A stretch of 12,109 nt of DNA from Firmicutes bacterium UBA4874. Its GTDB lineage: Bacteria; Bacillota; Clostridia; Caldicoprobacterales; DTU083. Positions 5,094 through 12,109 of this stretch are shown here, one piece after another. Within the stretch, counting starts at the first letter, position 1, and the number at the start of each line of letters is the position of its first letter. Location of the stretch: NCBI GenBank assembly GCA_002399435.1, contig DHDO01000040.1, positions 53,100-65,208 on the forward strand. Direction: 5' to 3'. The notes under the pieces are model-generated. The model ran no database searches and had not been told where the DNA came from. It was given only the letters and a program-made list of their open reading frames with translations. The position numbers were made by a program, and so were the translations under genes.

Positions 5094-6725
5094 GTGGGTA
5101 AAATCGTCGGAATATGGAATAAGCTATCAGGCGCCTGGATCAAATGGAGCAAGGCGAAGAAGACCAGTTTCATAATCGTGCTGTGTTCCCTTATCGCCGC
5201 AGTTTCCGTTTACAACCTGAGCAGAAATAAAAAAGCAGAATATGTTCCCCTGTTTACAAACCTGGATATCAAGGATGCTTCTCAAATGGTGGAGAAGCTG
5301 GATCAAAGGAAGTACTCAGACTACAAAATTGCGAAGAACGGCACGGCTCTGCTGGTGCCGGAGACCGATGTGGATCGGCTTCGCCTGGATCTGGCGATTG
5401 ATGGAGCCCTGCCGGACAGTGGGGAAGGTTTTGAACTGTTTGATAAATCAAATTATGCCATGACAGACGCAGACAGGGAGATCCTGTATCAAAGGGCGCT
5501 GGAGGGGGAGCTGCAGCGCTCCATTCAATCCCTGCAGGAAGTGGACAAAGCGCGGATTCATCTGGCTTTATCCGAAGAATCCATTTTCATGAAAGAGCAG
5601 AAACCGGCCAATGCATCCATTATACTGACTTTAAAGCCGGGCAAGGATCTGGCCCCGGAACAAATCAAGGGAATCATATCGCTGGTATCCGGTGCAGTAA
5701 AAAATCTTCCGGAGGAAAATGTCCGGGTGGTGGACTCCAGTGCACATTTGCTCAGTGACGAAGTGCTAAATGAAGAGGATTCCTATCCATCTGCAGGGAG
5801 CGGCACGCGGATGATGGCTCTGGAAAAGCAATTCGAAAACAAGCTGAATAAGGATTTAAAGAATTTGCTGGAGCAGGTCTTTGGAACCGGCAAGGTTGCG
5901 GTATCCGTGAAAACCGATCTGGATTTTGATTCCCAGGACAGCACCGTGATTTCCTATGATCCTCAGCAAGTGATCCGCAGTCAGGAGGTTCGGATCAATC
6001 AGAACGGAACGTCGGCGGAAGGACAGGGCAGCAGCCCAATCGACAACAATACCCAAAACTACATTGATGAAAACGTAACAAAGGTCCTGGATCAGAATGG
6101 TGTAACCTCCTACGAATCCACAACGAATAATGAAGTCGGGGAAACCAAAACCCATACCACAAAAGCTCCCGGCGAAGTCAGGCGGATCACCGCGTCTGTT
6201 GTCTACGACGGCAAGCTGAATGATCAAACCCAACAGGCCATGCGCAATATCGTGTCGGCTGCCATCGGATACGATGAACGCCGCGGAGATACGATTCAGG
6301 TGGAAGGAGTATCGTTTGATACTTCCCTGCAGGATGAACTGGATCAGCAGACGCAGAAAGAAGAAGCCCGGCGGCGGAAGGAAGCCGACATAAAATCTCA
6401 AAGGCAGGCGGCTTCCCAAAGAAAGATTCTACTTGTGGCCCTGGGAGCCCTGTCGGTTTGTATTATCGCTGTCCTGACGGGATGGATCCTGGCTGCGAGG
6501 AAAAGGAAAAAGAGGCAGGAACCGGAGACCGAACCACCGCCAGCAGTTGATGAAGTGGCAGGCGAGCCGATTCCCGTGGAGGACATTCTGCGGGAAGAGC
6601 CACTGATCAACATTGAGCCAAAGGAGAGCAAGGAAGAGCGCAGCTTGAAGGAATATGCCCGAAAGAATCCGGACGATATGGCGGATTTGGTCCGGGCATG
6701 GATACTGGAGGATGAAGACGGTTAG
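5094..6725 (+). CDS. fliF: Flagellar MS-ring protein FliF
   Basis: FliF builds the membrane-embedded MS ring that houses the export gate and carries the FliG rotor. The product has 543 residues. A first membrane helix lies at about 24-42 (SFIIVLCSLIAAVSVYNLS). The YscJ-like ring-building region follows, including EYVPLFTNLDIKDASQMVEKL and GALPDSGEGFELFD. A long extracytoplasmic domain leads to a second membrane helix at about 445-466, followed by a basic stop-transfer run (RKRKKR). The cytoplasmic tail ends in ARKNPDDMADLVRAWILEDE, the conserved FliG-binding helix. The start is GTG at 5094, with AGGAG at 5079-5083; no in-frame ATG is available upstream before a stop at 5061. fliG begins directly after the stop codon. 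Confidence 0.97.
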   Translation: MGKIVGIWNKLSGAWIKWSKAKKTSFIIVLCSLIAAVSVYNLSRNKKAEYVPLFTNLDIKDASQMVEKLDQRKYSDYKIAKNGTALLVPETDVDRLRLDLAIDGALPDSGEGFELFDKSNYAMTDADREILYQRALEGELQRSIQSLQEVDKARIHLALSEESIFMKEQKPANASIILTLKPGKDLAPEQIKGIISLVSGAVKNLPEENVRVVDSSAHLLSDEVLNEEDSYPSAGSGTRMMALEKQFENKLNKDLKNLLEQVFGTGKVAVSVKTDLDFDSQDSTVISYDPQQVIRSQEVRINQNGTSAEGQGSSPIDNNTQNYIDENVTKVLDQNGVTSYESTTNNEVGETKTHTTKAPGEVRRITASVVYDGKLNDQTQQAMRNIVSAAIGYDERRGDTIQVEGVSFDTSLQDELDQQTQKEEARRRKEADIKSQRQAASQRKILLVALGALSVCIIAVLTGWILAARKRKKRQEPETEPPPAVDEVAGEPIPVEDILREEPLINIEPKESKEERSLKEYARKNPDDMADLVRAWILEDEDG

Positions 6726-7739
6726 ATGGCAAAGGTAAAAAAGTTGATAGGGGTTCAGAAAGCTGCGATCCTGATGATAGCTCTTGGGCCGGATATTTCA
6801 TCCAGCATCATAAAGAGGCTGCCTGACCAAATGATTGAAAAAGTAACCTACGAGATTGCCAACATGACGAAGATCACATCACAGCAAAGAAATGAGGTAC
6901 TGAAGGAATTTCTGGATATGACATTCGCTCAGGATTATATCAGCGAAGGCGGATTGGATTATGCCAGGAATATTCTTACCAAGGCCCTGGGAACCCAGAA
7001 AGCGAAGGAAATGATTGATATGGTGTCTGAAATTACGCAGCAGCGCCGTCCCTTTGCCATGGCAAGAAAGGCGGATGCCCAGCAGCTGTTTCATACGATC
7101 TCCAGGGAGCATCCGCAGACCATAGCACTGATTCTTTGCTACCTTCAGGCGGATAAGGCGGCCACCATACTGTCCGGCCTGCCCCAGGAGCTGCAGGCTG
7201 ATGTTGCAAGCCGGATCGCCACCATGAACCGGACGTCTCCGGTGGTAATCCGGCAGGTGGAATCCGTATTGGAGAAAAAGTTGTCCTCCCTTATTGGCAA
7301 CGATTACGAGACGATAGGCGGCGTGGGAACTCTGGTCGACATTCTGAATTCCTCGGATCGGGGCACGGAAAAGAATATCATCAATGAGCTGGAGAAAGAA
7401 AAGCCGGATTTGGCAGAAAAGGTCCGGTCCAATATGTTTGTGTTCGAAGATATCATTACCCTGGATTCCGCTTCCATTCAGAGAATCCTTCGGGAGGTGG
7501 ACAGCAGGGATCTTGCCCTTGCCCTGAAGATTTCCTCTGAAGATGTGGCTGATGCCATTTATCAGAACCTGTCAAAGAGAGCGGCCCAGACATTGCGGGA
7601 AGATATTGAGTTTATGGGCCCGGTCCGGTTGGTGGAGGCGGAAGAGGCACAGCAGAAGATTGTTTCGATCATACGGATGCTGGATGAATCCAACGAGATT
7701 ATTATTGCGCGAGGTGGCGAAAATGTCATTGTCCCGTAG
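6726..7739 (+). CDS. fliG: Flagellar motor switch protein FliG
   Basis: FliG sits on the MS ring and converts stator force into rotation; it binds FliF through its N-terminal domain and FliM through the middle and C-terminal domains. The product has 337 residues. The N-terminus GVQKAAILMIALGP (9-22) and the EHPQ motif (128-131) are diagnostic, as is GGVGTLVDILN near 198-208. In the torque helix region the functional charges aligned to E. coli K264, R281, D288, D289 and R297 appear as K268, R285, E292, D293 and R301, so all charges are kept with one Asp-to-Glu swap. The ATG follows the fliF TAG with no gap (TAGATG). The nearest GGAGG, at 6707-6711, is 14 bases away, suggesting that translation is coupled to fliF. 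It overlaps fliH by 17 bases. Confidence 0.97.
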   Translation: MAKVKKLIGVQKAAILMIALGPDISSSIIKRLPDQMIEKVTYEIANMTKITSQQRNEVLKEFLDMTFAQDYISEGGLDYARNILTKALGTQKAKEMIDMVSEITQQRRPFAMARKADAQQLFHTISREHPQTIALILCYLQADKAATILSGLPQELQADVASRIATMNRTSPVVIRQVESVLEKKLSSLIGNDYETIGGVGTLVDILNSSDRGTEKNIINELEKEKPDLAEKVRSNMFVFEDIITLDSASIQRILREVDSRDLALALKISSEDVADAIYQNLSKRAAQTLREDIEFMGPVRLVEAEEAQQKIVSIIRMLDESNEIIIARGGENVIVP

Positions 7740-8499
7740 GCTGATCAAAAGCGATCAGGTGAATATGGAGGCGGGCAGCCGTGAGATTCCCCTGTCCCCG
7801 GTCAGGGAAACGCGCACTGCGGACCGGGAAACATGTGATGGGACTATGGCGTATGACGACAAATGGGAAGAGAAGCTCAGGCAGGCCCGGGACAAAATGG
7901 AAGAAAAGCTCCGTGATGCGGAGCATGAGGCAGGGGAACGGATTCGCCGGGCGGAAGAGCAGGCGGAGTCCATCCGGAAACAAGCCGGGGAAACCGGGTA
8001 TCAGGCCGGATTTCAGAAGGGCCGTAAGGAAGGTTACAAGTCCGGTTGGGATGAGGCTGCCCGGAATGCCAGGGAAACGCAGGAACAGGCAAGAGCCCTG
8101 CTGACCGATGCCCATCGTGAAACCAGGCAGTATATCGCCAGGACGAGGGAAGAGATTATTCAACTGGCTGCCTCCATGGCGAAAGGCATGATCCGTTACA
8201 GTGTGGATGTCCGGGAGGAGAGCATTGTGGAAATGGTAAAAAACGCATTGCATCAGGCAGAAGAAAGGAAGCAGGTGCTGATCCGGTGTCCTGCGCAATA
8301 TGTCTCCGTGTTGGAGGAGAACGTCAGGCAATTTCAAAAGGTATGCCCCAATGCCAATTTTGCCATTTTGGAGGATGCCTCCGTGAAGAGTCCGGGATGT
8401 ATCATTGAAACGGAAGATCAGGTCATGGATCTTGAAATAGACAGGCAGCTGGACAACATTGTAAATGCCCTGCGGGATTGGAAAGAAGGAAAGGGGTAA
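7723..8499 (+). CDS. fliH: Flagellar export apparatus stator/regulator FliH
   Basis: FliH dimers bind and regulate the export ATPase FliI and link it to the basal-body C ring. The product has 258 residues. It starts MSLSRRLIKSDQV, like many Firmicute FliH proteins. A long charged coiled coil (about 45-130) contains glycines at 92, 96, 100, 104 and 108, the glycine-every-four-residues helix repeat typical of FliH. The C-terminal half (about 140-250) matches the FliH/YscL-type globular domain, with a sequence around SPGCIIETEDQVMDLEID. The ATG at 7723 has GAGGTGG (7711-7717) just upstream, inside fliG. The reading frame extends further upstream within fliG, but those residues have no FliH character. 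Its stop overlaps the fliI ATG by one base (TAATG). Confidence 0.93.
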   Translation: MSLSRRLIKSDQVNMEAGSREIPLSPVRETRTADRETCDGTMAYDDKWEEKLRQARDKMEEKLRDAEHEAGERIRRAEEQAESIRKQAGETGYQAGFQKGRKEGYKSGWDEAARNARETQEQARALLTDAHRETRQYIARTREEIIQLAASMAKGMIRYSVDVREESIVEMVKNALHQAEERKQVLIRCPAQYVSVLEENVRQFQKVCPNANFAILEDASVKSPGCIIETEDQVMDLEIDRQLDNIVNALRDWKEGKG

Positions 8500-9839
8500 T
8501 GGACTTTTCTTTTGACTTTGACCGCTGCAGGCAATTTGTTGAGAATGGAAACTTCTATTCCACAGCCGGAAAGGTGACCCAGGTGATCGGTCTGACCATC
8601 ATGGTGCAGGGAATAAAGGGCTTTGTGGGGGAGGTTTGCCGGATTCTGCTGGAGGGGAAAGGCCCGGATGTAATGGCAGAGGTGGTTGGGTTCCGGGACC
8701 GGCAGGTGCTGCTGATGCCGCTGGGGGATCTGAAAGGCGTCGGGTCGGGATGCAAGGTCATACCAACCGGTAAAGCACTTACCATTCCGGTAGGAGCGGA
8801 TCTGCCGGGGAACGTGCTGGACGGCCTGGGCAAGCCCATGTCAGGGGATGGGGAGATAGCGCTGTCCCGGGAGAGCTGCCCTGTGGACCGGACTCCCCCC
8901 AATCCCCTGAAAAGAAAGCGGATTACCAATATTATGCCTACGGGGATCCGGGCAATCGATGGACTTTTGACATGCGGGGAAGGCCAGAGAATCGGTATTT
9001 TTTCGGGCAGCGGCGTGGGCAAAAGCACTTTGCTTGGTATGATCAGCCGGTACTGCAAGGCAGATGTCAACGTCATTGCATTGATTGGGGAAAGAGGGCG
9101 TGAGGTACGCGATTTCATCGAAAAGGATCTGGGAGAAGATGGGCTGAAGAAATCCGTTGTCGTGTGCGCCACATCCGATCAGTCCGCTTTGGTGCGAATC
9201 AAGGGAGCCTATGTGGCCACTACGATTGCGGAATATTTTCGTGACCGGGGGAAGAAGGTCATGCTGATGATGGACTCGGTGACCCGGTTTGCCATGGCCA
9301 AGCGGGAGGTGGGTCTGGCGATAGGGGAGCCTCCTGCCACCAAAGGGTATACCCCCTCCGTTTTTGCGGAGCTTCCCAGGCTTCTGGAGCGTTCCGGCAC
9401 CTCCGAACGAGGCTCCATTACCGCTTTTTACACGGTGCTGGTGGATGGAGACGATATGAACGAGCCGATATCGGATGCCGTACGCGGGATTTTGGATGGA
9501 CATATTGTTTTGTCCAGGAAGCTGGCCGCTCAGAATCATTTTCCGGCGATTGATGTACGGCAAAGCATCAGCCGCCTGGCCAGGGAGATTACTTCCGCGG
9601 ATCAGGATCAAATGGCCGGGGAGATTCGCAATTCACTGGCTGTTTACGAAAAATCCGAGGATCTGATCAACATCGGTGCGTATGCAAAAGGATCCAATCC
9701 GCAGATCGACCGTGCCATTGCATTAAACGGACCGATCAATGATTTTTTGATGCAGAATGTCACAGAAAGTGTGGAATACGCCGATACTCTGCAGCGGATG
9801 CAGGAAATCCTGAAGAAAGATACGGGTGAAGTGAAATGA
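8499..9839 (+). CDS. fliI: Flagellum-specific export ATPase FliI
   Basis: FliI is the hexameric ATPase of the flagellar type III export system, related to the F1 beta subunit; it helps load and unfold substrates and release chaperones in the cytoplasm. The product has 446 residues. The Walker A motif GSGVGKST is at 170-177, the GERGREVRDF segment with the presumed catalytic Glu198 follows, and Walker B VMLMMD is at 254-259. Downstream are PSVFAELPRLLERSG and a conserved region around SRLAREIT. The ATG at 8499 overlaps the fliH stop by one base and is preceded by AAGGAAAGGGG. An in-frame TTG at 8478 is less likely. The last four bases overlap fliJ (ATGA). All catalytic elements look intact. 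Confidence 0.98.
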   Translation: MDFSFDFDRCRQFVENGNFYSTAGKVTQVIGLTIMVQGIKGFVGEVCRILLEGKGPDVMAEVVGFRDRQVLLMPLGDLKGVGSGCKVIPTGKALTIPVGADLPGNVLDGLGKPMSGDGEIALSRESCPVDRTPPNPLKRKRITNIMPTGIRAIDGLLTCGEGQRIGIFSGSGVGKSTLLGMISRYCKADVNVIALIGERGREVRDFIEKDLGEDGLKKSVVVCATSDQSALVRIKGAYVATTIAEYFRDRGKKVMLMMDSVTRFAMAKREVGLAIGEPPATKGYTPSVFAELPRLLERSGTSERGSITAFYTVLVDGDDMNEPISDAVRGILDGHIVLSRKLAAQNHFPAIDVRQSISRLAREITSADQDQMAGEIRNSLAVYEKSEDLINIGAYAKGSNPQIDRAIALNGPINDFLMQNVTESVEYADTLQRMQEILKKDTGEVK

Positions 9840-10303
9840 AGGCATTTCGGTATTCCATGGAAAGTGTGCTGCATTATCGCAGAAGTGTGGAAGAACAGGA
9901 AAAGCAGAAATACTCACAGATAGGGAGAGAACTGATCCTGCGCAAAAGAATACTGAAGGATTATGAAGAAAAGCTGGATGCTGCAGTTTCTTCCCAGTGC
10001 TCCTGCACAAAGCACAAGGTTTATGAATGGAAAAGCCTTCGGCAATATATCCTTTTTCTGAAGAAAAAGGTGGATATGCAAAGGCAACTGGTGGCGGAGA
10101 CGGAAAAGGCAGCGGAAGAGAAACGCCGGCAGCTGATTCATGCCCAGAGAGATCGAAAGACGATCGAAAAGCATAAGGAACGGGCCCTGGAGAAATACGA
10201 TTTTGATCTGCAGCAGGCGGAACAAAAAAGTATGGATGAGCTGGCCCTATATTCCTATATTCGGAAGGATCCGGGAGAGGAATCCATGAAAGGAGGGGAG
10301 TGA
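9836..10303 (+). CDS. fliJ: Flagellar export protein FliJ
   Basis: FliJ is the coiled-coil stalk of the FliI hexamer, comparable to F1 gamma, and couples the ATPase to the export gate. The product has 155 residues, near the family norm. It opens with FRYSMESVLHYRRSVEEQEK, the common FliJ start. It then forms two long charged helices (about 10-50 and 70-140), ending with QAEQKSMDELALY, which is also typical. Two cysteines at 55 and 57 (CSC) sit in the turn between the helices, an unusual but not unique composition. The ATG overlaps the fliI TGA by four bases, and no strong ribosome binding site is visible, so translation is probably coupled to fliI. The 3' end carries the fliK ribosome binding site. 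Confidence 0.92.
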   Translation: MKAFRYSMESVLHYRRSVEEQEKQKYSQIGRELILRKRILKDYEEKLDAAVSSQCSCTKHKVYEWKSLRQYILFLKKKVDMQRQLVAETEKAAEEKRRQLIHAQRDRKTIEKHKERALEKYDFDLQQAEQKSMDELALYSYIRKDPGEESMKGGE

Positions 10304-10305
10304 AA

Positions 10306-12012
10306 ATGAAAATCAGCTCCGAAAAGGCAATGCAGACGGGATGCGTCCTGAAGAATGTCGGGAGGCGGAAGGCAGAAAATGGGAAAAGAGAAGATCCGGC
10401 TTTTTCAGATATGATTGTTCGGATTCTATCCATGTTTTTTAGGCCGCAGGGAGAATCCCTTTCTTCGGATCAGGCTTCCGCTGGTGAGACGAGGGGGGAC
10501 GGGGACCCGCTGTTGGGAAGCGCCGGCCTTTCTGAAATGGCCCGGAGGACGGATCCGCAGGTATTTCAGACTGGCCTGTACAGTGCAGCAGTACAGGTGA
10601 GAGGCCCATTGACGGATGCTGACCTGCAAAGTATGGGAGGGCAGGAGGCTGTTTCTGCCGGTATACAGCAGACGGATGCAGAACAAGATGGGGCCGGTCC
10701 ATTGGATGCCGGGACACAAAGTGCCGGGACGCAAAGTACCGGGACATCAGAAAGTTTGTTGAAAGATATCCGTTTACAAGGCGGCGGGATACCGGGCAAC
10801 CTGGTGCTGGATGCCGGCTTACAGAGTACGGAGGTACAGGGAGCTATCCCCGCCGGCATACAGCAGATGGAGGTGGGGCAGGAAGATACCGGTACAAATA
10901 ATGGAAAGCAAGGTACCGGGATATCGGGAACGCCTGCGTCAAACGTCCGTATGCAGGGTGCGGAGGTACGGGAGGTGGGATCTGGCCCGTCGCCAAATGC
11001 CGGCTTACAGAGTGCGGAGGTACAGGAGACTGACGGGAATCTATCGCCCAACGCCGTCTTGCACAGTGCGTGGGTGCGGGAGACTGGCTCATCGCCGGAT
11101 ACCGGCATTACCGCTGCAGGCGCACAGAAGACGGTTCCTGCGGATGCACGGCAGGCAGGGCAGGGAGGTACCGGCTCAGCGGGTATCCGAATACAAGGTG
11201 CCAGTGTATCGGACGGCAGGGATGTGGGATCTGTCCCACTGTCTGATGTGTCGGCGGCATCGGGTCCGGATGTACAGAAAGACGACAGCGGCGGGATTTC
11301 TCCGGGAGACACCGAAAACGTGGGACTACCGGATCCATCGGTCCCGGGAATGGAGCTGGCAAAGAAAACTGCCCGGCAGGTTCCGTCCCTTCCAATGGGA
11401 AACCCGGTTTGGAAGGAGGATCTCTCCGCTTCGGCGCCGGCGGCATCGAAAAACGCCCTGGAAAAAGATATCAGCAAGAAGATGGATGGAAAAGCGGGAC
11501 AGACCGGAAACTTTTTAAAAGGCCCGGAAGTCAGCCGGACTTCTTTCCACCCGGCCATCCGGAATCTGGAGGATATCGCATCACGGATGACGGAGAGGGT
11601 TGCCATGAACCGCCAGGAGAACCTGTCCGGCCTGAAGGTGCGGCTAAGCCCCAGGGAGCTTGGAGAGATTGAGATACAGGTACACATGAAGGACGGGCAT
11701 TTGGCCGGTACCATCCTGGTGGAAAATACGGCTGCCGCGGAAGCGCTGGAAAAGCAGCTTCCGGATCTGACAAGCCGGTTAAAGGAACAAAACGTCCGGC
11801 TCCATGACGTAAACATCAGCCTGCAGCAAAACGATGCAGACCGCGGCCAGGGAGGGGGAAACCCTTTTTACCGGGAAAACCGTCCCGTCCGCAGGTGTTT
11901 TCGGGAAGGCATATGGAAAGAAGAACCGATCCGTCCGGAAACGGTATCCGTTTCGTCCCGAAATGCGTATCCGGGCTGGAACACGGGTTTATCCCTGGAT
12001 CGGCTGATCTGA
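10306..12012 (+). CDS. fliK: Flagellar hook-length control protein FliK
   Basis: FliK is an exported molecular ruler that measures hook length and then switches the export gate to filament substrates. The product has 568 residues. Residues 1-80 form the N-terminal part. The centre (about 85-400) is a flexible Gly/Ser/Gln/Ala-rich region of low complexity with degenerate repeats. The C-terminal hook-length domain (about 421-507) carries LSPRELGEIEIQV (447-459) and DGHLAGTILVENTAAAEALEKQL; the LxPxxLG motif is diagnostic of this switch domain. The ATG at 10306 lies 7 bases after AGGAGGGG (10291-10298); a GTG at 10300 would overlap fliJ by four bases and is second choice. The last 55 residues are basic and less conserved. 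The assignment rests mainly on the C-terminal domain and position. Confidence 0.92.
   Translation: MKISSEKAMQTGCVLKNVGRRKAENGKREDPAFSDMIVRILSMFFRPQGESLSSDQASAGETRGDGDPLLGSAGLSEMARRTDPQVFQTGLYSAAVQVRGPLTDADLQSMGGQEAVSAGIQQTDAEQDGAGPLDAGTQSAGTQSTGTSESLLKDIRLQGGGIPGNLVLDAGLQSTEVQGAIPAGIQQMEVGQEDTGTNNGKQGTGISGTPASNVRMQGAEVREVGSGPSPNAGLQSAEVQETDGNLSPNAVLHSAWVRETGSSPDTGITAAGAQKTVPADARQAGQGGTGSAGIRIQGASVSDGRDVGSVPLSDVSAASGPDVQKDDSGGISPGDTENVGLPDPSVPGMELAKKTARQVPSLPMGNPVWKEDLSASAPAASKNALEKDISKKMDGKAGQTGNFLKGPEVSRTSFHPAIRNLEDIASRMTERVAMNRQENLSGLKVRLSPRELGEIEIQVHMKDGHLAGTILVENTAAAEALEKQLPDLTSRLKEQNVRLHDVNISLQQNDADRGQGGGNPFYRENRPVRRCFREGIWKEEPIRPETVSVSSRNAYPGWNTGLSLDRLI
10615..10893 (+). repeat. Two related 28-residue blocks within fliK
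   Basis: Nucleotides 10615-10698 and 10810-10893 encode two 28-residue blocks (residues 104-131 and 169-196) identical at 14 of 28 positions without a gap. Both contain an LQS core followed by AGIQQ. They are separated by 37 residues that carry a smaller repeat, AGTQSTGT. The pattern suggests growth of the ruler region by internal duplication. Confidence 0.6.
10942..11103 (+). repeat. Three tandem 54-bp (18-residue) repeats within fliK
   Basis: Units at 10942-10995, 10996-11049 and 11050-11103 encode NVRMQGAEVREVGSGPSP, NAGLQSAEVQETDGNLSP and NAVLHSAWVRETGSSPDT (residues 213-266). Register is exact, with no gaps; the core N-x-x-[LM]-x-[SG]-A-x-V-x-E is kept while the linker varies. The repeats lie in the flexible ruler region, upstream of the C-terminal switch domain. 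Confidence 0.8.
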
Positions 12013-12109
12013 AGGGCTGGCCTTGTTGCGGAGATGTCCATGGGCGGGTAGGCCGGATAGATTGGGGAATCATGGGCCATAAGGCGCGGCATGCCTGGGA
12101 CATTGGTGA
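12013..12109 (+). other. Region after fliK; possible start of the next gene at the window edge
   Basis: In the usual Firmicute order flgD follows fliK. An ATG at 12072, with GGGG (12064-12067) four bases upstream, opens a frame that stays open to the window end. Its 12 visible codons (MGHKARHAWDIG) are not recognisable as FlgD. No terminator is seen after fliK, so the operon probably continues. Confidence 0.2.

Noticed and set aside
8841..9611. A 256-residue open frame on the minus strand opposite fliI
   Set aside because: fliI on the + strand has intact Walker A and B motifs across this interval; the antisense frame shows no family features.
10811..11518. A 235-residue + strand frame overlapping fliK in another phase
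   Set aside because: Its Arg-rich repetitive product mirrors the fliK repeats read out of frame, and there is no independent start signal.
10566..11816. A 416-residue open frame on the minus strand opposite fliK
   Set aside because: It is a shadow of the G+C-rich, repetitive fliK coding frame. It has no ribosome binding site, no recognisable domain and a Ser/Pro/Cys-rich composition, while the + strand frame carries the conserved FliK C-terminal domain.
1..12109. A novel system hidden among the flagellar genes
   Set aside because: Every long gene on the + strand except the FliT/FlgN-like chaperone candidate matches a known flagellar family in the expected order; I see no foreign gene, mobile element or defence locus.

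Overview
This window is one continuous stretch of a bacterial flagellar locus, with every gene on the + strand. Gene order (flagellin, then fliD-chaperone-fliS, then flgB-flgC-fliE-fliF-fliG-fliH-fliI-fliJ-fliK), strong purine-rich ribosome binding sites, a sigma-28-type promoter and use of TTG/GTG starts point to a Gram-positive Firmicute. A Clostridia member with moderate-to-high G+C is most likely, because the filament genes directly abut the basal-body operon. In Bacillus these two groups are far apart. The family cannot be fixed from the sequence alone.

Region 1 (1-544): the C-terminal part of a flagellin gene, cut by the window edge, closed by a textbook intrinsic terminator.

Region 2 (545-3622): a filament-assembly operon. 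A promoter resembling the sigma-28/sigma-D consensus (661-687) lies just downstream of three AT-rich 9-bp repeats. It leads into fliD (filament cap), a small helical protein that looks like a FliT/FlgN-type export chaperone, and fliS (flagellin chaperone). A probable terminator follows fliS. These products are needed late, when flagellin is exported and polymerised.

Region 3 (3623-12109): the start of the hook-basal-body operon. flgB and flgC encode rod subunits, fliE the rod/MS-ring adaptor, fliF the MS ring and fliG the rotor torque protein. fliH, fliI and fliJ encode the export ATPase complex, and fliK the hook-length ruler. From fliF to fliK the genes overlap or nearly touch, which indicates one mRNA with translational coupling. 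The window ends 97 bases after fliK; flgD would be expected next in the usual Firmicute order, but it is not visible.

I find no mobile element, CRISPR array, tRNA, rRNA or defence system, and no undescribed system. The points worth a second look are small. They are period-18 amino-acid repeats inside fliK, a 21-bp tandem duplication that carries a stop codon between the chaperone gene and fliS, a nested inverted repeat between flgC and fliE, a possible small ORF before fliF, and the repeat array beside the sigma-28-type promoter.
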